From the NCBI RefSeq assembly GCF_022965805.1, contig NC_133101.1, positions 434,001 to 498,000 of the forward strand: a stretch of DNA of 64,000 nucleotides. Reading direction: 5' to 3'. Origin of the DNA: Primulina eburnea. Taxonomy: Eukaryota; Streptophyta; Magnoliopsida; Lamiales; Gesneriaceae. Below are positions 45,647 through 57,059 of this stretch, one piece after another (the stretch's first letter is position 1; every line of letters starts with the position of its first letter). The position numbers and the translations under genes were made by a program. Below the pieces are notes generated by a model that saw only the letters and a program-made list of their open reading frames with translations, ran no database searches and was not told the origin of the DNA.

Positions 45647-48600
45647 GAAGTAGATCTACGCAATTATAATCATCCATTGGATTCAAATACATGATACGTA
45701 ATGGTCAATTGATGATTCCTACACGCAGGTTTCTGTGTTCTGTACATAGTTTAATTAATTCTCAACAAACTAAAACGTATGATTAACAGGAAAAAACTCG
45801 TGAAAATCAGACCATCAGATAATAATAGTTTTTTTAAAAAAAAAAAAAAAAACTCAGACAATATTGAAAAATATAATATTTATCAAAATATATTTTTTTT
45901 TAAAAAAATTGTATGATAAATCTCAGGACTTGCATTAAAAAAAAAACAATTTAATATTATTGATAGGAGAAGAAATAATGAATGGAATGTATAGTCTATC
46001 AATTTAGGACGAGGGTTTAATTGTAATTTAATAATTAATTAATAATTACATATAAACCTTTATGTAACCCATTATGTACACATAGTATTACCCTAGTTAT
46101 AATATGTCTGTTTTTTGTTTCTTTACTGCTCTCTTTAAGTTGTTTATTTCTCTTTTTCATTCATCGTCGTCGACATGCAGACAATTTGCTTGTAATGATT
46201 ACTTGTCTGGAAAACTATATTTTTAAGGACACGTTTTACCTGTATTTTAACAGTATTTTTTGGAAAGTTTATTGAAAATAAACAAATATCAATTAATCAT
46301 AATGCACTGTGAATCATATAATGTAGTGAGAAACCTGTTTAATTTAATTCGCTTCCTTATTTATAAAATATATTGAAATTAATACTAGAGGTGAATAAAT
46401 ATAGATGAGAGTTCAATTCTGTTATCTCAGCTTTGAGTTTGTCATACAGTGTGATCTATTTGTTCAACGTGGTTTGCAGGCTATTGTGTTGATCTTTTTT
46501 ATTTACCTAAATCACACCAAAAGTAGCGGTTGCTGGTTCTCAAATTAAAAGAAATAAAATAATGATCGACCATTGAATTAAACATATAAAATCAAATATT
46601 TGAGAGATATACCTTATCTGAAAAACTCGTAAATCGAATAATGTTTAGTATGTGATGTAAATTAGGGCGTGTGCAATAGACACGGAGTGCCAAATCGGCC
46701 CAACAACGAATCAATTGAAGGCCCAAAAATTTGATTGGCTCTAAGATCCAATAAACTTCAAGCATCCTACATTGGGCTGCTTGTCATAAGTCCGCCCAGA
46801 CCTCACTTTAATATGGATCGTGGAAAATCACGTAGGACAGGGATGGTCGCTCGTGCTTTATGCATTACATACACACACTTCGTATAAGTGTTTTGATGGT
46901 TTATAGATAAATTAACTAATAGTTAGTTAAACCCACCAAGATTAAAGTCAGGCCATGTAAGATCCAAGCCTAAGAAAAGGGTATGCTTCCTTCAAACTCA
47001 TCGACTCAGCTTTCAATGGTAAGCTCTCGTTTAGCTTTACAAAAATTTACTTGTTTTCTTTGGTTATGGGTAGTGCTGGTTTGATCGTCGAAACTACCTC
47101 GTTTATAAGATTTTCAGGGGCGACGTCTTCACACTTTAATCCAAACTTCTTGCGTTCCCTGAATTTTAATAATTCAAGTAACAATTTTATTTGACTACAT
47201 TGTGTTAACATCCGAAAAATATCACAAGATATATTGATTACATGTAGCTCATCGAAAGTAAAACCTCGATATTAAATAAGAAGAATTATCAAATCTGAAA
47301 TCCAATTATAACAAACTATTTTTTCAACTTAATCTATATACATATCACTAATTTGAAAAAAAAAATATTCTCAATTACGAGTGTCTTAACAACAAAGATA
47401 GTAGCCAATTCAACAAACCAAAGGAAACTTAATGTTGTTATTTCTTCTTTTTTTATTTTCTTTTTATTCATGAGTTTATTATAATTAAGTCATAAACTTA
47501 AAACAACGGTATCAAATGAGATATAAATAATCGAATAAACTTTGTTTTATATGAGCTATAAATTATTGATTATTGTTTTTGAGATAATTGCGCGAAATAA
47601 CCTTGTGAAATTATCGTTTAATTAATACTTTGTGTGTAACGGATTTGAGCATTTCGGTCCATATATTAATACATAAATTGTATCAATATCTCTATGAAAA
47701 TTCTCGTTGGTCCGATAACCTTCAATGTAAAAAGATTTGAGCATTTTAGGGTCATATTTTTTTGAATATGAAGGCCCCAGTTTCTATGAAAACATTTCGA
47801 TAATTACACATTAATGTTTTTTCTTGTTTTTCCCTTTTAATAACGTTCAATATATGATTAATTAACTAAGACGTTTAACAATTTTGAATTATTGTTGAGT
47901 TAATATCGTCACAAATGAGGTATAGTCACACATTTTAGCCAATTAATTATAAAAATTCTCATTTTCTACTTCAAATAAAAGTTTCCCACTATTTTTTCGA
48001 TTTAATTGTGTCAATCAATAATAAATTGAAAGCGAACAAAAAATGAAATAAACGAAAATAAAACGTCTAGGATATTTACTGCAATTTTCTCATAGAGACA
48101 TGTGTGTGCATGCTTTAAAAAATACAACATATGAATTAAATTGTATGAATCTGTTATAGAAGAGTATATTAGCTCAACGAGAATTTCACGGAATATCTGG
48201 TGCAATTATTTAATTGTTCATAGAAATTTAAAAGGATATTTGGAGCAATTATCTCATTGTTCGTATGTGAAATACATAGAAATTTATGGATTGATATTCT
48301 GGTTATTTAGTAAGTTTTGGGAGTAATATAATATATATATCCTAAAAAGTATACTAATCAATCAAACGACAGTGGAATGAAATAGAGATTAAACGAACAA
48401 AGGACAAATCCATGTGGGGTCCACTTATAAGAGAAGAAGAATGGCCAGTTCATCGAATCCAGTCCAATCACACACCAGCTCGATTGCTGACATCGTGCGC
48501 TGTCATCCGATTGGCCCCAATTTATAATATGTCTCGTCTTTATTTTATTGACGTGCTTTGTTGTTGAGAAGCAATCGAGATATTGGATTGGTTTGCAAAG

Positions 48601-49332
48601 TAATCCCTTAATCCAGAGTTATAAATTCAAATTATTTCAGTTAATTACTTTATAAATATTTCAACAATGCTGTGTGTTTTTTTTTTCCATGCAAATATGT
48701 AATAATTTAAAAATAACAAATCATCATCAAATTAAATAAGAAATAACTAATTACACATTCACTGTAAAAAAATTTAAATGTTTACGTTATTGCAAATTAA
48801 GCACCAATAGCTACTCAAGTCAAATTTAAGCATTCTTTTTCCGACCTATATCGGTATTTTATGATCGGTTGGAGGGGTAAAACGAAAAGAAATTCGACAT
48901 TCATACATTATTTCAGGTTTATTTACTATAATTGAAACTAAAAAATAGACATATTATTCATATATTTTAATTTATCATCTCATTATTAATCATCTTGTAT
49001 CAAGAACCAAACTGTGCCTAAAGAAATAAGTACAAATCTAGGAGAATACTTAAATATTCCACGAAATTTCCCTGAATACATCATTAGGATTTTTAATAAA
49101 TAATAATATCGGAAAATTAGATCTTGTTAATTTTATTTAATTAAAAATTTGTGTGAGACATGCTTTTTATTTATCAATAGCACCGTCAAAATGGTTCATG
49201 CACCCAAAATCCAAAAGCAAGGGAGGGTCGGCGCTGAAACAAACAATATTATTATTATATAATATATTCATCCGGGAAGGACAACCAAGACCGCGGGCGG
49301 GAACGAGAGCCGTTGCTAGATAAAATACCGAA

Positions 49333-49347
49333 AATTGGCGCCAAAAT
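49333..49347. promoter_or_regulatory. E2F-type site upstream of the SMR6-like gene
   Basis: AATTGGCGCCAAAAT reads TTTTGGCGCC on the minus strand, which fits the plant E2F consensus TTTSSCGS. It lies about 530 bp before the ATG in an otherwise AT-rich flank, in a locally GC-rich patch (49,280-49,400). Function is inferred. Confidence 0.5.
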
Positions 49348-49871
49348 ATTTCAGGTGCCCCGACACTTTGACGGGCAGCCCGAAAGACTGCCCCTTCTCA
49401 ATTTCACACACAGACGCAAATACCCAGTCATCAATCTGAATAGATTCTGATGCAAGCTACGAGAATTAGCCCTTTAATCGTCCCCACTTTGGAATTTTCC
49501 TACTCTGTTTCTTTTTTCTCCTTCGAATATAAATTCTTCGTGTGAAGCTTAAGAAGTCCTCTCGTTTTGCCGCCATTGATCTTCTATTTTCCTCTTGTTC
49601 ACAGTTGCTGTACTGCAACCAAGCCCAGCCCCCCTCTTCAAATCCTCCTCTCTTTTAATTTTATTCCCCCGTGTTGAATCGCATAAAGGAATTTAAGAGA
49701 CTTTCGTCTTTTGGTTTATTCCTTCGTTTTTTTTCTTTATATCCAGCCCTTTACCACTAAGAAAAGGGTCTCCTTTTCTATATTCTTTCTTGAAAATAAA
49801 GAGTCTTTGTCACCTCCGGAAAATTTGTTCCTCCTCCAAAGGATTTGTTGTTTCTGTTTTCAGTTCTCCAG

Positions 49872-50189
49872 ATGGGTATTTCGAAGAAGCATCAGATGGA
49901 TGCCAGCAAGGATTTAGATGGGAAGAAATGGGTTATAGCTGGGATCGCCGTTCGAGCGCCGCTGAAGCCGATATCCACGAGGGCCAAAGAGGAGAGCGAG
50001 GATGAGGGCGGCGCGTGCTCCACGACACCGACTGCGCGTGAGAGCCAAATACCCAAGAAACTGTCCTGCCCGCCGGCGCCGAGGAAGCGCCGCCCTGCTT
50101 CAACTTGCCATTTCAATGGAGACCGGGAGTTCTTCAATCCCCCGGATTTGGAATCGGTATTCATGTGTCATGCTGAGAGAGCCAACTGA
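49872..50189 (+). CDS. SMR6: SIAMESE-related CDK inhibitor, SMR6-like
   Basis: An intronless 105-aa protein begins [20 protein letters not shown]. Its centre is acidic and Ser-rich. The diagnostic SMR block follows: [20 protein letters not shown], then KRRP, then [11 protein letters not shown], the CDK/cyclin-binding C-terminal motif. The family inhibits CDKs in the nucleus and promotes endoreduplication or cell-cycle exit. The arrangement [12 protein letters not shown] near the N-terminus is as I recall for Arabidopsis SMR6. The ATG follows a pyrimidine-rich 5' UTR. The E2F-type site at 49,333-49,347 would link it to cell-cycle control. Confidence 0.85.
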   Translation: MGISKKHQMDASKDLDGKKWVIAGIAVRAPLKPISTRAKEESEDEGGACSTTPTARESQIPKKLSCPPAPRKRRPASTCHFNGDREFFNPPDLESVFMCHAERAN

Positions 50190-52273
50190 AAAAGTTTTAG
50201 AAGATTTTAAGGTTCATCAGAATACGAAGTCCTTTCGATTATTATTCTAAAAAAAAATTCACCTTTTTTTTGGTTTGTTAGTTTGTGCTGGAAGTTTCAG
50301 GCTGTATCGGTACTTGGTAGGCTTTAGGCTTTTGAAATGGTAATGTAATAATGTATAATAGAAATTATATGGGTATGTGTGAAACTTCAACTCTACCAAA
50401 GCAGAGCTTTATTTGCTTGACTTAAATCTTAGTTTTTGAATACTTTTATCAAGATTACGATAATATGTTGATCCTCTCTACGTTTTGTCACGTTTAAAAC
50501 ACAGACAAATTATTTACTAGTCATTTTTAGAAGCAAGATTTTTTTAGTTTCTTTTTCCTGATAAAGTCCATTTGTAAGAGGAAATACGAGGGCATAAATT
50601 CCATGATCATGTGCCAAAGCAGGAAGTAACCCTAGATTTAGTTGTGTGTTTTCACCCATACTCTCTAGACAGAGAACAAACACGTGCGTGCGTTGGAATG
50701 GCAAGGAAATCTGAGAAAGTGACAAATTTATCTAGCATAAAAAGTAGATGGTATTCATTGCTCTGCTCCATAAATCTTGATTTTGACCAGAAACTTCTTG
50801 CTCACCCATGTTGGTAGTGTGGTGTAAACACGTGAATTTTAGTACGATAGTCATTTAAACTCGATCGCATATATATGGACGCCTCAATAAAATATGTGCG
50901 TGTGGACTCATTGCATACCGATAAAATCACAAAAATTTAAGTTCCAGTCCTTAAATCCCCGTCAATAATTCTTGCAAGCCCAAAAATTTAAGTTCCAGTC
51001 CTGTTTGGCTGGTTTTATCTTTGACTTTTACAAAACCACAAGTGTCCAACTTGTTCCAATGAATCGTCCGATCACTTATTTTGATCAATTATTTGCGATT
51101 GTGGTCCAATTTTCTTTATACATGTACCGTGTGCACCTGAAAATGAGGAGTCCCAAGTCAAGCCCCGTTCGTAATGGCGATAATAAAAAAGTACTAGCAC
51201 TCGCATAATTTAGCGTGTTAAATAGAGAATCCTATGTAGGGTTGTCTATAACTCCAAGGCCCTGTTTGGACAGTCAAATTCCATTGGGCCACATCATACT
51301 GCCTCATTAAACCATCAACAATACACGCACGTTGATGTTGTAAAATACAAACAAAAAATGAATGTCTAAAAAATTCAAATGTTTCTTACCCTCTTAACAG
51401 CCATTGTTACACGATATTTGATTTCTTGAGTAACGTACGTACATTATTTTTTTTTAAATAAAGAATTTTACTTTAAATTCATTCCATTTTCATATAAAAA
51501 TTGGCATACTATTTAGAATAGATGCATTAAATTATGTGATAAAATCTTGTCGTGGTAAATTGGATATATATATCTACACGAATATGAAAATTAACAAAAA
51601 AAAAAAAAGGTCATACCACGGAACTATAATAACATTATTATGAAAGACAAGTTGAGTCAAATTACTACATTTAAAGCTCTCGTAGAGTCTCGTTTTCAAC
51701 TTGACTATGGTTCGAATTCAAAATCTTATTTAAAATAAAATGAATTTCTTATGCTTCTTGCTCAATCTCATTTAGCGTACGTACATACCATTTTGTATGT
51801 TACAGTCTTTTTTTTTTTTTTTTGGTTAATGGAGGGATTAGCTATAGTATGATCTCGAATTTGAGACATGGTTTCAAATGTATTATATTGATGTGAGATG
51901 TCAATTATATATAATAATTTATAAATTTACATTTAATATCTTTATATGGGAGGGTTTAAATTAAAATTGGGATAACACTCTACAAGCATATCTCGCAGGT
52001 CAACACGCTTGAGCATAAGGCTCGGGATATATTAAATTATAGCCACAACTAACTCCACTTCGGAATTAGGAAGGAGATTTGTTTGTTTATTTAAAAGAAG
52101 TTTGATTAAATAAAAGCGTGTTGATTGAATGTGACTAGATTTCTCGGGATTAGCACTTGATTTTCCTTCAAAACCTGAGGTTTTTTTTTTTTTTTCTTTT
52201 TTGAACCTTAATCTGTCAGACTCATGACCACTTTAGATTTGTACAAACACTCGTTATGCTCATGTGATAACAG

Positions 52274-52278
<5 letters not shown>

Positions 52279-52340
<62 letters not shown>

Positions 52341-52357
52341 TAGATAGACACACACAC
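52279..52357. repeat. (TA)n-(GATA)n-(CA)n compound microsatellite
   Basis: About 30 TA units are followed by three GATA units and about four CA units. An unstable compound repeat of this kind is a common assembly problem. Confidence 0.95.
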
Positions 52358-53300
52358 CGGATATTCAAGTAGTGATCGAATTTCCGATACTATCATCCCT
52401 TGAGATCAATTATAATGATTCATAACGATACCCTTTGAATTTCAGAAAATATCGAAATAAAGATTTTATGGAAATAAATTATAATGATTCAGAAAATGAT
52501 AACTTGTCTGATAATTTAAAATTCATTGTTAAATCGATTGACACAAATACGTCACAACGTGGAAAAAGCCAAAGTTCGAACCGAATAAAAAAATAATGTA
52601 ATCAACTTGAGTGAATTTGAAATGAAAACTTGATATAATCAATCACGAAGATTTTCATTGGATTCCCCGAAAAAAATAATTGTGTACATTAGAGAAACGT
52701 CATCAATTCGTCAATATTATTTGGTTACTGGGTGAAACATCTGTTACCAAAAAGGCAAAAAGGACCCCTTTTATCGGCTCAATAATGGAATCAGACTTGG
52801 TTTCTTTATCCATTTCCTCCCCATACACAATAAAGTGCTCCATAAATTTATTGTATATATTACTACAACAAGTACGTAATATAATGCTGTACTATAATAT
52901 ATTGTCGGGTTTATATTTCATATAATGGCTGCATAATTTACATGGTATTAAGTCCCTTTATTTATTTATTATCTTGTTTATGATATCTTGACATTCGAGA
53001 AGTAAAAAATTTGCATGATAGTTAGCAAAAAATTGTTTTGTTTATGTTTTTTTTTTAAAAAAAAAAAATTGATGCTCACTTGTGTAATTGAATACATTCA
53101 AATACACTCGGAGATACTTTTTGCTCTCTTATGTAATTGATATACTAAAATACACTTTGCTAGATTTTTTTTCTTTTTTAAAAAATGAAACTTCTGGCGC
53201 TTCAAATTGTATCAAGAGTAATACAATATGTGATATAATACGTATATATTTTTTATTTCGACTACATAATAATATAATGTACATACGATTGAAATAGTAC

Positions 53301-53460
53301 AATCAACGTACTATTTACATCAGTGTACCAGATATAATATAATCATCAATACATAACTCGAATGCGACAATAAATTATACGATCAATGTACTATTTACAT
53401 CAGTGTATCAGATATAATATAATAATCAATACATAACTCGAATGCGACAATAAATTATAT
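53301..53460. repeat. 80-bp tandem duplication
   Basis: CTATTTACATCAGTGTA occurs at 53,311 and 53,391, and the 80-bp units match along their length (AATCAAYGTACTATTTACAT ... ACTCGAATGCGACAATAAAT) with about five differences. Non-coding. Confidence 0.9.
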
Positions 53461-54221
53461 TGTCTCCATCCACGATTAACTATGATACTTCTTTGACTAA
53501 AGACACCTAATCTTTTACCTATATCATATTCAGCATTAATTATGTACCATGTCCAAAAGAAACGGTACTCGAAGGATGAGTATATACTACAAATATTATC
53601 GCGATAATTAAAATTTATAATAACAACGACATAAGATATAACTAAAATTATAACATGAATACTCTCAAACTTAGTCGTACTATCTGAACGTCTCTCCGTT
53701 GTTTCCGGACAATGATTGATATCACGACAAACCATATCAACAAACGTCGTTCCCCTACTACTGCAGCAAACAACATTAATAATATGTCACTCCCTTGCTA
53801 TTATGACAAACAACATCAATAATACTAACATCAAAAACACCCTAAAAAAACCAAAATCAAAATCCATTAATATACTATATCAAATAATCATCTAAACTAT
53901 GAAATTTTTGTATCAAAAAATAGCTTATACATTTAATTTGATTGAATAATAAGTAACCAACAAACAACATTTCAATTTCAATTTAACGATTAAAATATCT
54001 CGTATAATAAATAGAAAATAATTTCAAATAATCCAACTTCATTTTTTTTTTATTATTAGTTAAAATCACACATCATCAGTATTATTTAACAATTTATCGT
54101 ATTTGTTTAAGAAGCTGTTGAATTTCAAACCTTGTCAAAAACACATGAAATTTATGCATCAAATCCCTCGTGTCAAATATGTCAGAAATGAAGTTGGTCC
54201 GTCGATTAGATAAACTGATTA

Positions 54222-54491
54222 GGGATGGTTCGGTGTGGTATACCAAGTTTTTCAAACAATATCGTATACCGTACCGAAAAATACGGTATTGGGTTACCGG
54301 ATGTCAATACGATACCGAAATTTCGGTACGGTATCGGTAAATTACCTAAATATCGGTATACCGAAATATCCGAAGCCCAACACAACAAAATAGAAATTGA
54401 AATCTTAAAATGCCATAATTTATTAGTGAAATTTTGGGAAATACCGAAAACATTTAACATCCATACCACATTTTCGGTATGGGATCATCCC
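54222..54491. mobile_element. MITE-like element with TACCG/CGGTA repeats
   Basis: It starts GGGATGGTTCGGTGTGGTAT and ends CGGTATGGGATCATCCCC. The ends are loose inverted copies (GGGATG...CATCCC). The left two-thirds is packed with TACCGAAAT and ATTTCGGTA words. No coding. A clear target duplication was not found. Confidence 0.6.
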
Positions 54492-55129
54492 CGGCAATTT
54501 GTTCGGGGAAATGCCGAGGATCAATCCAAGCGAAAGGGTTCTTATGGAGGTGTTGTCGGCCTTAGAGGTTTTATTCGTGGTTGAGTACAGCCAAAATAAT
54601 CACCATTATATTGATAGTACTAAACAGTAAAATAATTACGATTTAAGCCTTGCTACAACTTTTATTCCATTTGTATATAAGAATTCTCTTTTTGTTTTCC
54701 CCTTTAAATATTAGCTATTAATTTTTTCGCATTAAAAATTTGTTGAAACTAAAACTATTATTTCTCAAATATCTTAATTAATAACAACAAAATTATTTTG
54801 ATTTTTGCATACATTCTGATCGATCCAACTAAAGATAACATTAAATTTTCATTAAAAAGAATGAGAACGGTGGAAAATGTAGTGGAGATAACATCAAAAA
54901 CTAGAAGAGAAATCCATTCCGATTTTCAATTACGTTGGTGATTTGGTGTCGTTGAAATTTCTACTCAAAACTTCCAAATCCATGGAATCGCATTTAATAT
55001 AGGAATCCAATGCATGGGAGTATAATATATTTGTTAAACATGCACACATGGTAGGAATCCTATGCAGTAGAAGGTTCTATTCTATACCCAATTATACAAT
55101 CAATTTATTATAATAATTTTTTAAAAGTA

Positions 55130-55400
55130 GTCCTGGTTCTGGTTCACGGGGCGAAAACCCCGACCCGGATTCGGTTGTCTTTTGCCCTGCCCGTCCTGAC
55201 CGTGATATTTTTGGCGGGAAAGGGGTTTTTGGCGCCAAGGAGAGAGGAGGAAAATATTCGGGGTTTAGCCCGTGAAAAGCGGTGATTGGACACTGTGCTC
55301 AATGCCCAATAGCGACCGTTGGATTTTTTTAGCAGGGGTACAATCACCTGTCCCAATCGCCAGACGGGAATTCATAGCTCCACGTGTGTCGCTTTTTAAC
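55130..55400. promoter_or_regulatory. GC-rich promoter-like island with two E2F-type sites
   Basis: Two TTTSSCGS matches lie 19 bp apart on the plus strand: TTTTTGGCGGGAAA (55,207-55,220) and TTTTTGGCGCC (55,226-55,236). GATTGG (CCAAT box, minus strand) follows near 55,283, with a second ATTGG-type word (CAATCGCC) near 55,353. A CACGTG G-box lies at about 55,381. The composition contrasts sharply with its surroundings. No coding region lies within 1 kb on either side, so it is an orphan promoter-like segment. Confidence 0.45.
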
Positions 55401-56294
55401 TTGTGTTGCCACATTCGTTGCAAAAATACTCGTGATTTGATTATGTTTTAGTGACAGTGGATTATTCAACTTTACTCAATATTTAATAGATTTAAGAAAA
55501 AAAAATCGAAAGACCCTGGTATTGTTGTATGATTAATTAATATATAATCTTGTTATTGTGTATTAAGATGGTATAAGTGATAATATGTGTAGGTCGCATC
55601 AACAATAAATCAATATACATATATTATTGATTTCTCAATTCTTACATGGCTACATAGCTAACACGTTATGATTTAAGATGTTTCTCGTTGTGGATTGTAA
55701 AGACGGTGTTTTTTCTGTTGTGTAAGTCATATATAAACATATTTCTTGTTCTTTGGATGCATCTATAGTTTTGGGGTATTAGATATGTTTGTTCTCATAT
55801 TATTACATTGCCCGCGTGAAACTAATTATATGGCGCGCTTGTTTTGACTGTATGGATCGATCTCGTAACTTATTTTCCATCGTTTTTACAAACATATGGT
55901 AAATATGATAGATTTTTTTGTAAATGAAAATTTCATTTCTTTTTTTAAATACCTCTTGATTTAAGTTTTTTAAAGCATGAAAACGTGATTTAAGTTGAAA
56001 CTCAAAACTTGCAATGTTCACACAATATCAATATTTTTTTAATATTGAGAACCCACAGTTATTATCTTTGGTACGCTCTAGGTAAAATCAAAGGGTCAAC
56101 GTATTAACATGCAAATCACACTGACTAGATAAATCATATTTGACAAATTTTGCGAGACAAACTCAAAATTGAGATGACAACAAAAAAAAAAAAAGTTGAA
56201 TTTACTACCATCCAAGCTACCTATGGGGGCTGCACAACACCAACTTTGTATCATCAAATGTGTTGGACAAAAGTGTTCAAAAAAAATAGGCAAA

Positions 56295-56475
56295 AACTTA
56301 TGTGAGACGGTCTCACGGGTCGTATTTGTGAGACAGATCTCTTATTTGGGTCACCCATGAAAAAGTATTACTTTTTATGCTAAGAGTATTACTTTTTATT
56401 GTGAATATGGGTAGGGTTGACCCGTCTCACAGATTATGATCCGTGAGACGGTATCACATGAGACTCACTCTTAAA
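56295..56475. repeat. short interspersed repeat with GTGAGACGGTCTCAC
   Basis: The segment holds TGTGAGACGGTCTCACGGGT, TTTGTGAGACAGATCTCTTA, two AAGAGTATTACTTTTTAT-type words and TTGACCCGTCTCACAG. It ends GTGAGACGGTATCACATGAG. Near-identical repeats are, as I recall, abundant in Lamiales such as Gesneriaceae. It is not coding. Confidence 0.7.
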
Positions 56476-57059
56476 AATATTGTATTGCCCTTTTAGTTTA
56501 GCCGATGAGTTATCGACAAGTTAATATGAAATTTTCGTAGTTGAAATTTAATTTTTCCTTAATTAACTGCAAAGAAATCTGTTTTTTTTTTTTAAAAAAT
56601 CATTTATATATATATATATATAAATTTCGAGGAAATTTATAATACATCATTGGAAAAAAATATATATTGGGCTGCAATGGGCTTTTCAATTGATCTTTTT
56701 GTTCCCATTATAATTGGGCTGGATAAGCGAGACAGATTACATCATGCACCGATATCTTCATTGTCACAAAGAGTGGGGATTGACATGAACTTGACCTGAG
56801 CTGAAATTGGAGCTTTGGTCGATGGTGGACAGCGGCGGAATCTTTACCGCCGGTTCCTCGACTATCTATGAGGCGTTTGTTGCTTCTGCAATGGCCAATC
56901 TTCCGTCCACGCTCCATTTTCAAGGCCCGTTCAAATATCACAGAAACAAATCGTTTTCAAGCTATTGTCCCCACAATCAAATTCCAATCCTCTGATTCTG
57001 TACATATCCCAACGCTAAGTCGCAGTTATCGATTTACTAATCTAATTCAGTGAAAATTC

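Larger units (their letters stand above)
41887..49320. other. long intergenic region
   Basis: No coding sequence was supported in about 7.4 kb. The section upstream of the LOB gene (to about 43,300) probably holds its promoter and a 5' UTR exon. A GA-rich tract at 43,155-43,175 would suit a leader. Repeats noted separately lie at 43,367-43,893, 45,384-45,411 and 45,609-45,645. The rest is AT-rich with short, unconvincing open frames. Confidence 0.5.
50190..54221. other. intergenic region with simple and tandem repeats
   Basis: The first 150-200 bp are likely the SMR6 3' UTR. No gene could be supported beyond that. It contains a long TA microsatellite (52,279-52,357), an 80-bp tandem duplication (53,301-53,460) and several A or T runs. 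Confidence 0.55.
54492..57059. other. intergenic region around the E2F island and a Lamiales-type repeat
   Basis: No complete gene is supported. A glycine-rich open frame just after the MITE (about 54,495-54,584, ending RGFIRG) is too short to call. The GC-rich island at 55,130-55,400 and the repeat at 56,295-56,475 are listed separately. 56,800-57,060 has the base composition of coding DNA and may be the remains of the first part of the ABC transporter pseudogene. Confidence 0.45.

Noticed and set aside
52208..52396. Open frame with a Tyr-Ile repeat
   Set aside because: It is translation of the TA microsatellite, as are similar frames at 45,295-45,513 and 63,093-63,326.
55144..55356. Minus-strand 70-aa frame in the E2F island
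   Set aside because: It runs straight through the promoter-like elements, has no family resemblance, and is explained by the high GC content.
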